A stretch of DNA of 64,000 nucleotides, taken from Streptomyces sp. NBC_01465 (GTDB taxonomy: Bacteria; Actinomycetota; Actinomycetes; Streptomycetales; Streptomycetaceae). Under the pieces are notes generated by a model. That model had not been told where the DNA came from. It saw only the letters and a program-made list of their open reading frames with translations, and searched no databases. The stretch spans positions 496,001 to 560,000 of the forward strand of contig NZ_CP109467.1 of NCBI RefSeq assembly GCF_036227325.1, read 5' to 3'. Positions 7,869 to 16,558 of the stretch are shown one piece after another; position 1 is the first letter of the stretch; every line of letters starts with the position of its first letter. Position numbers and translations under genes: made by a program.

Positions 7869-8945
7869 TCAGGCGATGTCGATGATCGTGCGCAGCGCCT
7901 CGCCGGTGTGCATCTGACGGATCGCCTCGTTGATGTCCGTGAGCGGGACGTGGTGCGTGATCATCGACTCCAGGTCGATGCGGCCCGCCCGCCAGAGGTC
8001 GATGATCGTGGCGTACGTACGGCGGATGTCGGTGCCGCCGTAGAAGGACGGCAGGATCGCCTTCTCGTTGAGGACGAGCTCGGCCATGCTGATGTCGGTC
8101 ATGTCCGTACGGGAGCCCGCGCCGACCAGGCAGACGGTGCCGCCCAGGCGGGTTGCGTCGTACGCGGCGCGCAGGGTGACGGCCTTGCCCACGGCCTCGA
8201 AGGCGTAGTCGACGCCGAAGCCGCCGGTGATGCTCTTGACGGTCGCTGCCAGGTCCTCCGGGGCCACCGCGTCGGTCGCGCCGAACTTCAGCGCCAGCTC
8301 GCGGCGGTTCTCGGTCGGGTCCACGGCGATGATGCGGGCGGCACCGGCGACCTTGGCGCCCTGCAGGATGCTGATGCCGACGCCGCCGAGGCCGATGACG
8401 ACGACCGACGAACCGGGCTTCACCTTCGCGGTGTTGAGCGCCGCACCGATGCCGGTGGTGACTCCGCAGCCGATCAGGGCGGCGATGTCGTACGGGACGT
8501 CGTCGGGGATCGGGATCGCCGCGTACGCCGCGATGACGGTCTCCTCGGCGAAGGTGCCGGCGCCGAGCATGCCGGGGACGATCGTCTCGCCGTCCTTGAA
8601 GTTGGGGTTGGCGAGGTTGCGGTAGCCGCTGCGGCACATGTGGCCCTCTCCCGCCCGGCAGGAGGGGCACTTGTCGCAGGGCGGCATCCAGCAGACGATG
8701 ACGCGGTCGCCGGGCTTGACGTGGGTGACGCCCTCGCCGACCTCTATGACCTCGCCCGCGCCCTCGTGGCCGGGGACGAACGGCGCGGGGTGCGAGAGCA
8801 CACCGCTCATGCCGGACAGGTCGGAGTGGCACAGGCCGGCCTTGTGCATCTTGACGCGCACCCGGCCGGGGCCGAAGGAGACGGTTTCGACGTCCCGGAC
8901 GTCCAGGGTCTCGTCGCCGGTCTTGTGCAGTACTGCTGCGTGCAT
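7869..8945 (-). CDS. Zn-dependent alcohol dehydrogenase (MDR family)
   Basis: 358-aa medium-chain dehydrogenase oxidising an alcohol to the aldehyde with NAD or a bound nicotinamide cofactor. Catalytic-zinc region CHSDLSG and PGHEGAGEVIEVGEG; structural zinc C-x2-C-x2-C-x7-C (CDKCPSCRAGEGHMC); Rossmann VVVIGLGGVGISILQ. It resembles class III/NDMA-dependent aryl and alkyl alcohol dehydrogenases. Use of mycofactocin cannot be judged. ATG 8945 starts 26 nt after the aldehyde dehydrogenase stop, so the two are one operon. They would convert the alcohol released by the alkylsulfatases to the acid. Confidence 0.93.
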   Translation of the reverse strand: MHAAVLHKTGDETLDVRDVETVSFGPGRVRVKMHKAGLCHSDLSGMSGVLSHPAPFVPGHEGAGEVIEVGEGVTHVKPGDRVIVCWMPPCDKCPSCRAGEGHMCRSGYRNLANPNFKDGETIVPGMLGAGTFAEETVIAAYAAIPIPDDVPYDIAALIGCGVTTGIGAALNTAKVKPGSSVVVIGLGGVGISILQGAKVAGAARIIAVDPTENRRELALKFGATDAVAPEDLAATVKSITGGFGVDYAFEAVGKAVTLRAAYDATRLGGTVCLVGAGSRTDMTDISMAELVLNEKAILPSFYGGTDIRRTYATIIDLWRAGRIDLESMITHHVPLTDINEAIRQMHTGEALRTIIDIA

Positions 8946-8971
8946 CGCGTGCTCCTGTGGGGTGGTGGAGG

Positions 8972-10432
8972 TCAGGCCCTGGCCGGGGCCGGAAGGTTGA
9001 CGGTCTTGTACTCGAAGTAGCCGGACAGGCCCTCGGGGCCGAACTCCCGGCCGATCCCGGAGTGCTTGTAGCCGCCGAAGGGTGCGGCCAGGTCGAGGCG
9101 GAAGCCGTTGACGGTGATCGTGCCGGTGCGGATCCTGCGGGCGACCTCGGTCGCGCGGCCGGTGTCGGCGCCGAACACGGCTCCGGACAGGCCGAAGTCG
9201 GAGTCGTTGGCGATCGCGACGGCCTCGTCCTCGGTGTCGTAGCGGATGAGGCAGACGACGGGGCCGAAGATCTCCTCGCGGGCGATGCGCATGTCGTTGG
9301 TGACATCGCCGAAGAGGGTGGGCTCGACGTACCAGCCGGTGGTCAGGGACTCGGGGACGCCGCCGCCGGTGAGGACCTTGGCGCCCTCTTCCTGGCCGAT
9401 GCGGATGTAGTCGAGGTTCCGCTGCTGCTGGTTCCTGGTGACCATCGGGCCGACGACGGTCGTCGGGTCTGCGGGGTCGCCGACCTTGAGGGAGGCGAAG
9501 GCGCCGGTCAGTACGGCGGCCACCTCGTCGTAGCGGGAGGCCGGGACGAGGACGCGGGTGAGCGCGACGCAGGCCTGGCCGCTGTTGGCGGCGCAGGTGC
9601 CGCCGACGATCGCGGGGACCGCCACCGACAGGTCCGCGTCGTCGAGGAGGATCGCGGCGGACTTGCCGCCGAGCTCCAGGGAGACCCGGGTGAGGTTCTG
9701 CGCCGCGGCGGCCATGATCGCCTTGCCCGCGCCGACCGACCCTGTGAAGGCGACCTTGTCGATGCCGGGGTGCGCCACCAGGTACGCGCTGGTCTCGCGG
9801 TCGGCGGGCAGCACGCTCAACACCCCCTCGGGGAGGCCCGCTTCCGCGCAGAGGTCCGCGAGCCACAGGGCGTCGAGCGGGGTCTCGGGGGACGGCTTGA
9901 GGATGACGGTGCAGCCGGCGAGGAGCGCCGGGGCGAGCTTGCCCGCGATGGTGAGCTGGGGGATGTTCCACGGGGTGATCGCGGCGACGACACCGATCGG
10001 TTCGCGGCGTACGAGGACCGGCCCGCCCGTGCCCTGGCGCTCGTCCTCCTCCGTGAAGCGCGCGGCGGCCGCCAGGGCCGTCGCGAAGGCTCCGACGGCG
10101 GACAGGGCCTGGCCGCGGACGGAGAACAGCATCGGCGAGCCGTTCTGCAGGGTGACCAGTTCGGCCAGTTCCTGGTGGCGGGCGGCGAGGGCGTCCTTGA
10201 TGCGGGTGACGACCTCGATGCGCTCGGCGAGTGGCAGTCGCGGCCAGGGGCCGTTGTCGAACGCCTCCCGGGCGGCGGCGACCGCCTTGTCCACGTCCGC
10301 GGGCGTGGCGTGCGGCACGCGCCCCACCACCTGCTCGGTGACCGGCGAGACGATGTCGATGGTGTCGGGGCCCGTGGGCTCGACCCACTGTCCGCCGATG
10401 AAGAGCGTGCGGCGCTCCACGATGTCGGTCAT
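8972..10432 (-). CDS. Aldehyde dehydrogenase (NAD(P)+)
   Basis: 486-aa ALDH superfamily enzyme oxidising an aldehyde to the carboxylate. It shows SLELGGKSAAILL with the general-base Glu, the nucleophilic Cys in ANSGQACVALTRVL, FTGSVGAGKAIM for the cofactor, and the C-terminal EEIFGPVVCLI block. Start at 10432 is chosen for GGAGGG 8-9 nt upstream; a longer frame to 10462 adds residues unlike the family. First gene of a two-gene operon with the alcohol dehydrogenase, divergent from the acyl-CoA dehydrogenase operon at 10625. Two GTTA-N8-TAAC sites lie in the shared promoter region. Confidence 0.94.
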   Translation of the reverse strand: MTDIVERRTLFIGGQWVEPTGPDTIDIVSPVTEQVVGRVPHATPADVDKAVAAAREAFDNGPWPRLPLAERIEVVTRIKDALAARHQELAELVTLQNGSPMLFSVRGQALSAVGAFATALAAAARFTEEDERQGTGGPVLVRREPIGVVAAITPWNIPQLTIAGKLAPALLAGCTVILKPSPETPLDALWLADLCAEAGLPEGVLSVLPADRETSAYLVAHPGIDKVAFTGSVGAGKAIMAAAAQNLTRVSLELGGKSAAILLDDADLSVAVPAIVGGTCAANSGQACVALTRVLVPASRYDEVAAVLTGAFASLKVGDPADPTTVVGPMVTRNQQQRNLDYIRIGQEEGAKVLTGGGVPESLTTGWYVEPTLFGDVTNDMRIAREEIFGPVVCLIRYDTEDEAVAIANDSDFGLSGAVFGADTGRATEVARRIRTGTITVNGFRLDLAAPFGGYKHSGIGREFGPEGLSGYFEYKTVNLPAPARA

Positions 10433-10514
10433 GTGATGGACCCTCCAGAAGTGAACTGGCACTCTGCCTCATGCGCGCATGGAGACTGTAAATACCTGGC
10501 CAAGTAGTCAGAAA

Positions 10515-10579
10515 GTTAATCCACGCTAACGTCGATGTCCAGGCTTCTACCCTAGACAGCGTGGTTATCGAAGATTAAC
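10515..10579. promoter_or_regulatory. Two GTTA-N8-TAAC operators in the ALDH/ACAD divergent promoter
   Basis: Site 1 GTTAATCCACGCTAAC at 10515-10530 and site 2 GTTATCGAAGATTAAC at 10564-10579, centres 49 bp apart. Site 1 is nearer the ALDH-ADH operon, site 2 ends 45 bp before the ACAD GTG. The same palindrome class recurs at every other promoter of the cluster (25734, 25813, 29417, 30832, 30897). Candidate operators for the tandem-TetR regulator at 30992 (inference). Confidence 0.78.
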
Positions 10580-10624
10580 TTAGGCGCCGTTCGGTGCGTG
10601 TGCCGAACAGGCGAGGAAGGATCC

Positions 10625-11788
10625 GTGACCGTGCGTCGCAGCGTGTTCACCAAGGACCATGAGGCATTCCGGAAGACCCTCCGCGAGTTCATCGCCGGCG
10701 AGGTCGTCCCCCACTACGCCGACTGGGAGCAGCAGGGCCACGTCCCGCGCGAGCTGTACCGCAGGCTCGGCGAGCTCGGTGTCTTCGGCATCAACGTGCC
10801 CGAGGAGTACGGCGGGGCGGGCGTCACGGACTTCACATATCTGACGGTGCTGCGCGAGGAGTGCGGGCGCGCGGGCGTCACGTTCGGCGCGGAGTCGGTG
10901 CACACCTGCCTCGTGCTGCCCTATCTGCTGGAGTTCGGCAGCGAGGAGCAGAAGCGGCGCTGGCTGCCCGGTTTCCTCTCCGGCGAGATCATGACCGCGA
11001 TCGCCATGACGGAGCCCGGCACCGGATCCGACCTGGCCGGCATCGCCACGCGCGCCCGGCTCTCCGACGACGGCACCCACTATGTGCTCAACGGCGCCAA
11101 GACGTTCATCACCGGCGGCGCGCAGGCGGATCTGATCCTGGTCGTCTGCCGCACCTCGCCGTACGACCCGGAGAACCGGCGCGCGGGCCTGTCGATCCTG
11201 TGCGTGGACACGACGTCCCCGGGCTTCGCCGTGGGACGCAAACTGGACAAGATCGGGCTCAAGGCGCAGGACACCGCCGAGTTGTCGTTCGGCGACGTCG
11301 AGGTTCCGGTGGCCAACCTGCTCGGCGAGGAGGGTGCCGCATTCACGTACCTCACGCACAACCTCGTCGTGGAGCGGCTCGGCGCGGCCATCGGCGCGTA
11401 CGCGAACGCGGCCGGTGCGATCGGCTTCGCCACCGCGTACGTGAAGGAGCGTCAGGTCTTCGGCAAGCCGGTCGCCGCCTTCCAGAACACCAAGTTCGTG
11501 CTCGCCGAGTGCGCCGCCGAGGTCGAGGCCGCGCAGTCGATCGTGGACCGCGCGCTGCTCGAACACGCCGCGGGAGAGCTGACCGCCGCCGACGCCGCGA
11601 AGGCGAAACTGTTCTGCACCGAGGTCGCGGGCCGCGTGATCGACAAGTGCCTTCAGCTGCACGGTGGTTACGGCTACATGCTCGAATACCCGATCGCGCG
11701 CCTCTACGCGGACACCCGCGTCAACCGGATCTACGCCGGTACCAGCGAGGTCATGAAGACGATCATCGCCAAGGACCTCGGGCTCTGA
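10625..11788 (+). CDS. Acyl-CoA dehydrogenase (LCAD/IVD-like)
   Basis: 387-aa FAD enzyme making trans-2-enoyl-CoA from acyl-CoA, handing electrons to ETF. FAD/substrate signature AMTEPGTGSDLAGI; C-terminal LQLHGGYGYMLEYPIARLY and IYAGTSEVMK. The residue matching the catalytic Glu376 of MCAD is Ala (IYAGTSE), so the base is probably the Glu in VVERLGAA, as in long-chain and isovaleryl enzymes. GTG 10625 follows GAGGAAGG. First gene of a five-gene plus-strand operon (dehydrogenase, thiolase, thioesterase, hydratase, CoA ligase). Closely similar in layout to the enzymes at 24553 and 28238, suggesting duplications with different chain or branch specificity. Confidence 0.94.
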   Translation: MTVRRSVFTKDHEAFRKTLREFIAGEVVPHYADWEQQGHVPRELYRRLGELGVFGINVPEEYGGAGVTDFTYLTVLREECGRAGVTFGAESVHTCLVLPYLLEFGSEEQKRRWLPGFLSGEIMTAIAMTEPGTGSDLAGIATRARLSDDGTHYVLNGAKTFITGGAQADLILVVCRTSPYDPENRRAGLSILCVDTTSPGFAVGRKLDKIGLKAQDTAELSFGDVEVPVANLLGEEGAAFTYLTHNLVVERLGAAIGAYANAAGAIGFATAYVKERQVFGKPVAAFQNTKFVLAECAAEVEAAQSIVDRALLEHAAGELTAADAAKAKLFCTEVAGRVIDKCLQLHGGYGYMLEYPIARLYADTRVNRIYAGTSEVMKTIIAKDLGL

Positions 11789-11827
11789 GCCCGCCCTCTC
11801 CCCCGCACTCCCCCAGGAGGAACCCCC

Positions 11828-12994
11828 ATGCGTGACGCCGTCATCGTCGACGCCGTACGTACCCCCGTCGGCAAGCGGGGCGGCTCGCTCTCGCGGCTGC
11901 ACTCCGCCTCGCTCTCCGCCCATGTGCTCAACGCCCTGGTGGAGCGCACCGGCCTCGACCCGTCGCTCGTCGACGATGTGATCTGGGGCTGCGCCTCGGC
12001 GGTCGGTATGCAGGCCGGATGTGTGGGCCGCGCGTCCGTGCTGGCCGCCGGATGGCCCGAGTCCGTTCCCGGGCTGACCGTCGACCGCCAGTGCGGCTCC
12101 TCGCAGCAGGCCGTGCACCAGGCGGCGGCCGGTGTCGTCTCGGGCCAGTACGACATCGCCGTGGCCGGTGGCGTCGAGATCATGAGCACCCTCCCGCTCG
12201 GTACCACGCGCGGCGACGGCAGCTTCGGCGAGCCCTTCGGCCCGGACGTCTGGGCGCGCTACGACAACGTCCGCTTCAACCAGGGCACGGGCGCCCAGCT
12301 CATCGCCGACGAGTACGGCATCACCCGTACCGAGATGGACCAGCACGGCCTGGACTCCCACGCCCGCGCCGCCGCGGCCATCGACGAGGGCCGCTTCACG
12401 GGCCAGATCGCCCCGATCACGGTCACCGACGAGGACGGCACCACACGCGTCTTCGACACCGACGAGGGCGTGCGCCGAGGCTCCACCCTGGAGAAGCTGG
12501 CCGCGCTCAAGCCCGCCTTCCGCGAGGACGGCACCATCACCGCGGGCAACGCCTCGCAGGTCTCCGACGGCACCGGCGCCCTCCTCGTCACCACGAGCGA
12601 GATCGCCAGGGCGCACGGTTGGACGCCAATGGCCCGTATCCACACGGCAGTTGTCACCGGTACCGACCCGGTCACCATGCTCAAGGGCCCGATCCCCGCC
12701 ACCGCCAAGGCACTGAAGAAGGCCGGTCTCTCGATCGGCGACATCGGCGCCTTCGAGATCAACGAGGCGTTCGCCTCCGTCTCGCTGGCCTGGCTGCGCG
12801 AGACCGGCGCCGACTACGCGAAGATGAACCCGCTCGGCGGCGCGATGGCCATCGGCCATCCGATCGGCGGCTCCGGCGCCCGCATCATGACGACCCTGGT
12901 GCACCACATGCGCGACAACGGCATCCGCTACGGCCTCCAGTCGATGTGCGAGGGCGGCGGCATGGCGAACGCCACCATCCTTGAACTCCTGTGA
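11828..12994 (+). CDS. Thiolase (acetyl-CoA C-acyltransferase)
   Basis: 388-aa thiolase cleaving 3-oxoacyl-CoA with CoA. Nucleophile Cys in RQCGSSQQAVHQ, NEAFA block, His in IGHPIGGSGAR, and the second catalytic Cys in MCEGGGMANA. Length is that of degradative thiolase I. ATG at 11828 follows CAGGAGGAAC. Its stop overlaps the GTG of the thioesterase gene by 4 nt. It is a close paralogue of the thiolase at 25865 (same N-terminus MRDAVIVDAVRTPVG), consistent with duplication within this cluster. Confidence 0.95.
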   Translation: MRDAVIVDAVRTPVGKRGGSLSRLHSASLSAHVLNALVERTGLDPSLVDDVIWGCASAVGMQAGCVGRASVLAAGWPESVPGLTVDRQCGSSQQAVHQAAAGVVSGQYDIAVAGGVEIMSTLPLGTTRGDGSFGEPFGPDVWARYDNVRFNQGTGAQLIADEYGITRTEMDQHGLDSHARAAAAIDEGRFTGQIAPITVTDEDGTTRVFDTDEGVRRGSTLEKLAALKPAFREDGTITAGNASQVSDGTGALLVTTSEIARAHGWTPMARIHTAVVTGTDPVTMLKGPIPATAKALKKAGLSIGDIGAFEINEAFASVSLAWLRETGADYAKMNPLGGAMAIGHPIGGSGARIMTTLVHHMRDNGIRYGLQSMCEGGGMANATILELL

Positions 12995-13869
12995 CGACGG
13001 CCCCTGTTGCAGGCCAGGAATTCGCCGGATTCCTGAACCTGGAGCAACTGGACCGCGACCTCTTCCTCGGCTGGTGCCACGACGGCATGCCCTCCCGCGT
13101 CTTCGGCGGACAAGTGGCGGCCCAGGCGCTCGCAGCAGCCGGACGCACGGTGCCCGAGGGACGCGCCGTGCACTCACTGCACGGCTACTTCCTGCGGCCC
13201 GGCGACTCGGCGCGGCCCATCGAGTACGCCGTGGAGCGCGTGCGCGACGGCGGATCGTATGTGTCGCGCCGGGTGACGGCCCGGCAGGGACCGGACATCA
13301 TCTTCACGCTCTCCTCCTCCTTCAAGAAGGCGGAAGAGGGCGGCGACCGGCAGTCGGCGATGCCGCCTACGCCCGCCCCGTGGACGCTCCCGGATCTGTA
13401 CGAGCTCTGGGCCGGCAACAACCCCGAGGACTGCGAAGCGGCCGAGTTCCGCCGGGTCCTCGACATGCGGTACGTACCGGACGCGGCCGAGCCGAACACG
13501 CCGGGGACCACGGAACAGCGGCTGTGGATCCGCTCCAACGAGCCGTTGCCGGACGACCCGATGCTGCACAGCGCCGCTCTCGCGTACGCCTCCGATCTCT
13601 TCCTCGCTCCGGCCGCCGCACTGTCGGTCGAACAACCCCGGATGCTGCGCGAGGAGCCCGCGTCGGTCTTCCTCACCTCGCTCGACCACGCGGTCTGGTA
13701 CCACCGTCCGTTCCGCGCCGACGAGTGGATGCTGTTCGCCCAGCGCAGTCCCACCGCGGGCGACGGCCGCGGCCTCGCCTTCGCCGACGTATGGAGCCAC
13801 GACGGCAGACTGATCGCCCATGTCGTGCAGGAGACCGTCGTGCGGCCGGCGCGGGCGCGCCGCCCCTGA
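12991..13869 (+). CDS. Acyl-CoA thioesterase II (TesB family)
   Basis: 292-aa double-hotdog thioesterase releasing free acid and CoA. N-terminal FLNLEQLDRDLFLGWCHDG and RVFGGQVAAQALAAAGRTV; HSLHGYFLRPGDS and FTLSSSFKKAEEG are typical TesB blocks, with the catalytic Asp region LDHAVWYHRPFRADEW in the second hotdog. GTG start sits in a GTGA overlap with the thiolase stop. In a catabolic operon it may relieve CoA trapping by dead-end branched or short acyl-CoAs (inference). Confidence 0.93.
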   Translation: MTTAPVAGQEFAGFLNLEQLDRDLFLGWCHDGMPSRVFGGQVAAQALAAAGRTVPEGRAVHSLHGYFLRPGDSARPIEYAVERVRDGGSYVSRRVTARQGPDIIFTLSSSFKKAEEGGDRQSAMPPTPAPWTLPDLYELWAGNNPEDCEAAEFRRVLDMRYVPDAAEPNTPGTTEQRLWIRSNEPLPDDPMLHSAALAYASDLFLAPAAALSVEQPRMLREEPASVFLTSLDHAVWYHRPFRADEWMLFAQRSPTAGDGRGLAFADVWSHDGRLIAHVVQETVVRPARARRP

Positions 13870-13910
13870 ACATCCCCCTCCTTCCTCCCCCTCTCATCAA
13901 AGGAACCTTC

Positions 13911-14675
13911 ATGTCCGATCTGGTCCTCACCTCGTTCGCGGACGGGGTCGCCGTCATCACCATCAACCGCCCCGAGGCCCGTAACGCGGTCAACCGGGCG
14001 GTGGCGGACGCCGTCGCCACGGCCGTCGACGAGCTGGAGTCCCGCGACGATCTCGTCGTCGGTGTGATCACCGGCGCGGGCGGCACCTTCTGCGCCGGCG
14101 CCGACCTCAAGGCCCTTGCCGCCGGGGAGCGTTCGGGCATACCCGGCCGCGGTTTCTGCGGCGTCACCGAGACCCCGCCCGCCAAGCCGCTCATCGCCGC
14201 GGTCGAGGGGTACGCGCTCGGCGGCGGTACGGAGCTGGCCCTGGCCTGCGACATGATCGTCGCCGCCCGGACCGCCCGGTTCGGCCTGCCGGAGACCAAG
14301 CGCGGGCTGATCGCGGCCGGCGGCGGACTGGTGCGGCTGCCGCGGAAGATCCCGTACAACATCGCCATGCAGTACGCACTCACCGGCGCCTTCCTCGGTG
14401 CCGAGCGCGCCCATGAGCTGGGCCTGGTCAACGAACTCACCGCGCAGGGAGGCGCGTTGGAGGGGGCGCTGACCCTCGCCCAGGAGATCGCAGCCAACGG
14501 CCCTCTGGCCGTGCGCGCCAGCAAGGGCATCGTGGTCGACTCCGCGGACTGGGCGGCCGACGAGGCGTGGGACCGCAATCGCGCCGCGTGCGCCCCGGTG
14601 TTCGCATCGGCCGACGCCAAGGAGGGCGCGCTGGCGTTCACCGAGAAGCGGGCCCCTGTGTGGGGCGGCCGCTGA
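13911..14675 (+). CDS. Enoyl-CoA hydratase/isomerase (crotonase family)
   Basis: 254-aa crotonase hydrating 2-enoyl-CoA. Oxyanion-hole segment GAGGTFCAGADLKAL and EGYALGGGTELALACDMIVA are clear. In the active-site loop LPETKRGLIAAGGG the first Glu is present, but the second acidic position of classic hydratases (usually Glu followed by GG) is Ala, as in many FadB-like or isomerase-type crotonases, so exact chemistry is uncertain. ATG 13911 follows AAAGGAAC. Fourth gene of the plus operon. Confidence 0.9.
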   Translation: MSDLVLTSFADGVAVITINRPEARNAVNRAVADAVATAVDELESRDDLVVGVITGAGGTFCAGADLKALAAGERSGIPGRGFCGVTETPPAKPLIAAVEGYALGGGTELALACDMIVAARTARFGLPETKRGLIAAGGGLVRLPRKIPYNIAMQYALTGAFLGAERAHELGLVNELTAQGGALEGALTLAQEIAANGPLAVRASKGIVVDSADWAADEAWDRNRAACAPVFASADAKEGALAFTEKRAPVWGGR

Positions 14676-14797
14676 CGGCTCCGCAGCCGCGCCTCACCCC
14701 CCGGTGCGACCCGTCGCCGAGCTCCACGGCACCGGGGTGATCCACAGCTACAGTCCCGAGGCACCGCCCGGGCATGTCCGAACGAAGGAGTTCCGCC

Positions 14798-16489
14798 ATG
14801 ACCACCACCTGGCCCCACGGCCTGCCCCGCACCCTCGACTACCCTGGAGGCACCGTCGCGGACCTGCTCGCCGGCTCCGCGCATGCCTATGGCGACCGTG
14901 CGGCGCTGACCGACGGCGACGAGAGCCTGACGTACGCGGAGCTCTACGAACGGTCCCTGCGGGTCGCCCAGGGGCTGCGCGAACAGGGCATTGCCCCGGG
15001 TGATGCCGTCGCCGTGCACATGCCCAACTCGATCTGGTTCACCGTCGCCTACTACGGCATCCTCTTCGCCGGGGCGTCCGTGGTGCCGGTCAATCCCACG
15101 CAGCCCCCGCTCGCCCTGCGCCGCCAGCTGGACGACTCCGGCGCGGTCGCGGTCTTCACCCACCCCGCGGTCGCGGCGCCGCTGGCCCAGGCCGTCGGGG
15201 ACTCGCCCACGGTCCGCCTCGTCTCCGTCGCCCCGGCGACCGTCGCGGCCCCGGCCCCTGCCGGGGACCCGGTTTCGTTCCCGGTCGCCACGGTCGCGTA
15301 CGAGGACCTGCTGAAGGCCGGGGCCGCGCCGCCGACCGCGGTGGCCGGGGACGCGGTCGCGCACCTCGCCTTCACCGGGGGTACGACGGGCGTGCCCAAG
15401 GCCGTACGGGTGCTGCACCGCAACCTCCTCAAGAACGTGCTCCAGGTGGCGTGCTGGCGCAGCGCCGCCACCCCGCACACGGACGAGCGCGGCCGCATCA
15501 CGCTGCGCCATGCGGCCGGGGCCCGGACCGAGCACCACATTCCGCTGGGCACCTCCGCCGGAATCTCCATCGCCCCGCTCTTCCACGGCATGGGCATGGT
15601 CAGCCAGAGCGTCTTCGCCGCCGCGGGGATCTCCATGGTGGTGTTCGGCCGGTTCGACGCGGTCAGGTACCTGGACACCATCGAGCGGCTGCGCGTCCAC
15701 ACCATCGCCGGCTCACCTGCTCTGTGCCATGCCGTCCTCGCCGTACCGGACGTGCGCAAGCGTGACCTGACGTGCGTACGGGTCGTCAGCAGCGGGTCCG
15801 CGCCCATCAACCCGGCCGTGGTCGAGGAACTCTCGGAGATCTTCCCGAACGCCGTCGTCAGTGACGGATACGGGCTGACCGAGGCCACCATGGGGGTCGC
15901 GATCAGCCCGCTGGACCGCTCGCTGCCGCGGCCCTCGGGCAGCACCGGCCTGGCGCTCTTCGACACCGAGATCCAGATCCGGGAGATGGACGGCGTCACC
16001 CCCCTGGCAGCGGGTGAGAAGGGCGAGGTCTGGGTCCGCGGTCCGCAGATCACGGACGGCTATCTCGGACACCCCGAACTCACCGCGGGGCAGTACGTCG
16101 ACGGCTGGCTGCGCACCGGCGACCTCGGTACGTACGACGAGCAGGGCTGGCTCTCGCTGGTGGGCCGAGCAAAAGACATGCTCATCTACAAGGGGTACAA
16201 CGTGTATCCGGGCCCGCTGGAGAACATCCTGCGCGAGCACCCGGCGGTCGCCCAGGCGTCCGTCGTGGGCCGGCCGCACCCCGAGCACGGCGAAATCCCG
16301 GTCGCCTTCGTCTCGTTGAAGACCGATGCGGACGAGCCGGCGAGTGCGGAAGAACTGATCGCGTACGTCGCCGAGCGCGTCGCCCCGTACCAGCGGGTGC
16401 GCGAGGTGGTGCTCGTGGACGAGCTGCCGCTCTCGGCGACGGGCAAGATCCTCAAGACGGAGCTCAGGCGGCGGGCGACGGGCGCCTGA
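14798..16489 (+). CDS. Acyl-CoA ligase (AMP-forming)
   Basis: 563-aa ANL-superfamily ligase activating a carboxylate to its CoA thioester through an acyl-AMP. P-loop TGGTTGVPKAV, A5 motif DGYGLTEATMG, A8 hinge LRTGDLGTYDEQGWL with GRAKDMLIYKGYNVYP, and the A10 Lys in PLSATGKILKTEL. ATG 14798 is preceded by AAGGAG at 7 nt; the longer frame from 14774 has no RBS. An unusual ~20-residue insertion around RNLLKNVLQVACWRSAATP-HTDERGRITLRHAAG may affect the substrate pocket. Last gene of the plus operon; about 120 nt separate it from the hydratase. Confidence 0.92.
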   Translation: MTTTWPHGLPRTLDYPGGTVADLLAGSAHAYGDRAALTDGDESLTYAELYERSLRVAQGLREQGIAPGDAVAVHMPNSIWFTVAYYGILFAGASVVPVNPTQPPLALRRQLDDSGAVAVFTHPAVAAPLAQAVGDSPTVRLVSVAPATVAAPAPAGDPVSFPVATVAYEDLLKAGAAPPTAVAGDAVAHLAFTGGTTGVPKAVRVLHRNLLKNVLQVACWRSAATPHTDERGRITLRHAAGARTEHHIPLGTSAGISIAPLFHGMGMVSQSVFAAAGISMVVFGRFDAVRYLDTIERLRVHTIAGSPALCHAVLAVPDVRKRDLTCVRVVSSGSAPINPAVVEELSEIFPNAVVSDGYGLTEATMGVAISPLDRSLPRPSGSTGLALFDTEIQIREMDGVTPLAAGEKGEVWVRGPQITDGYLGHPELTAGQYVDGWLRTGDLGTYDEQGWLSLVGRAKDMLIYKGYNVYPGPLENILREHPAVAQASVVGRPHPEHGEIPVAFVSLKTDADEPASAEELIAYVAERVAPYQRVREVVLVDELPLSATGKILKTELRRRATGA

Positions 16490-16502
16490 CGACGGTGGGC
16501 AT

Positions 16503-16549
16503 ACGGCTGCGCCCCCGTCACCAGAGGATGGTGACGGGGGCGCAGCCGT
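16503..16549. terminator. Perfect 20-bp bidirectional terminator hairpin
   Basis: Perfect 20-bp stem (16503-16522 with 16530-16549), 7-nt loop AGAGGAT, between the convergent CoA-ligase and alkylsulfatase genes. It terminates both the 10.6-16.5 kb plus operon and the 25.7-16.6 kb minus operon. Confidence 0.92.
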
Positions 16550-16558
16550 GTGCGGCCG

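Noticed and set aside
10456..10468. GGCACTCTGCC upstream of the aldehyde dehydrogenase as a fourth copy of the ETF-locus palindrome.
   Set aside because: Only the left half-site matches; the right half lacks AGTGCC.
14736..14751. GGTGATCCACAGCTAC upstream of the CoA ligase, resembling the inner part of the 10515 operator.
   Set aside because: The right arm reads TACA rather than TMAC at the proper spacing, the gene is inside an operon, and I could not distinguish it from chance.
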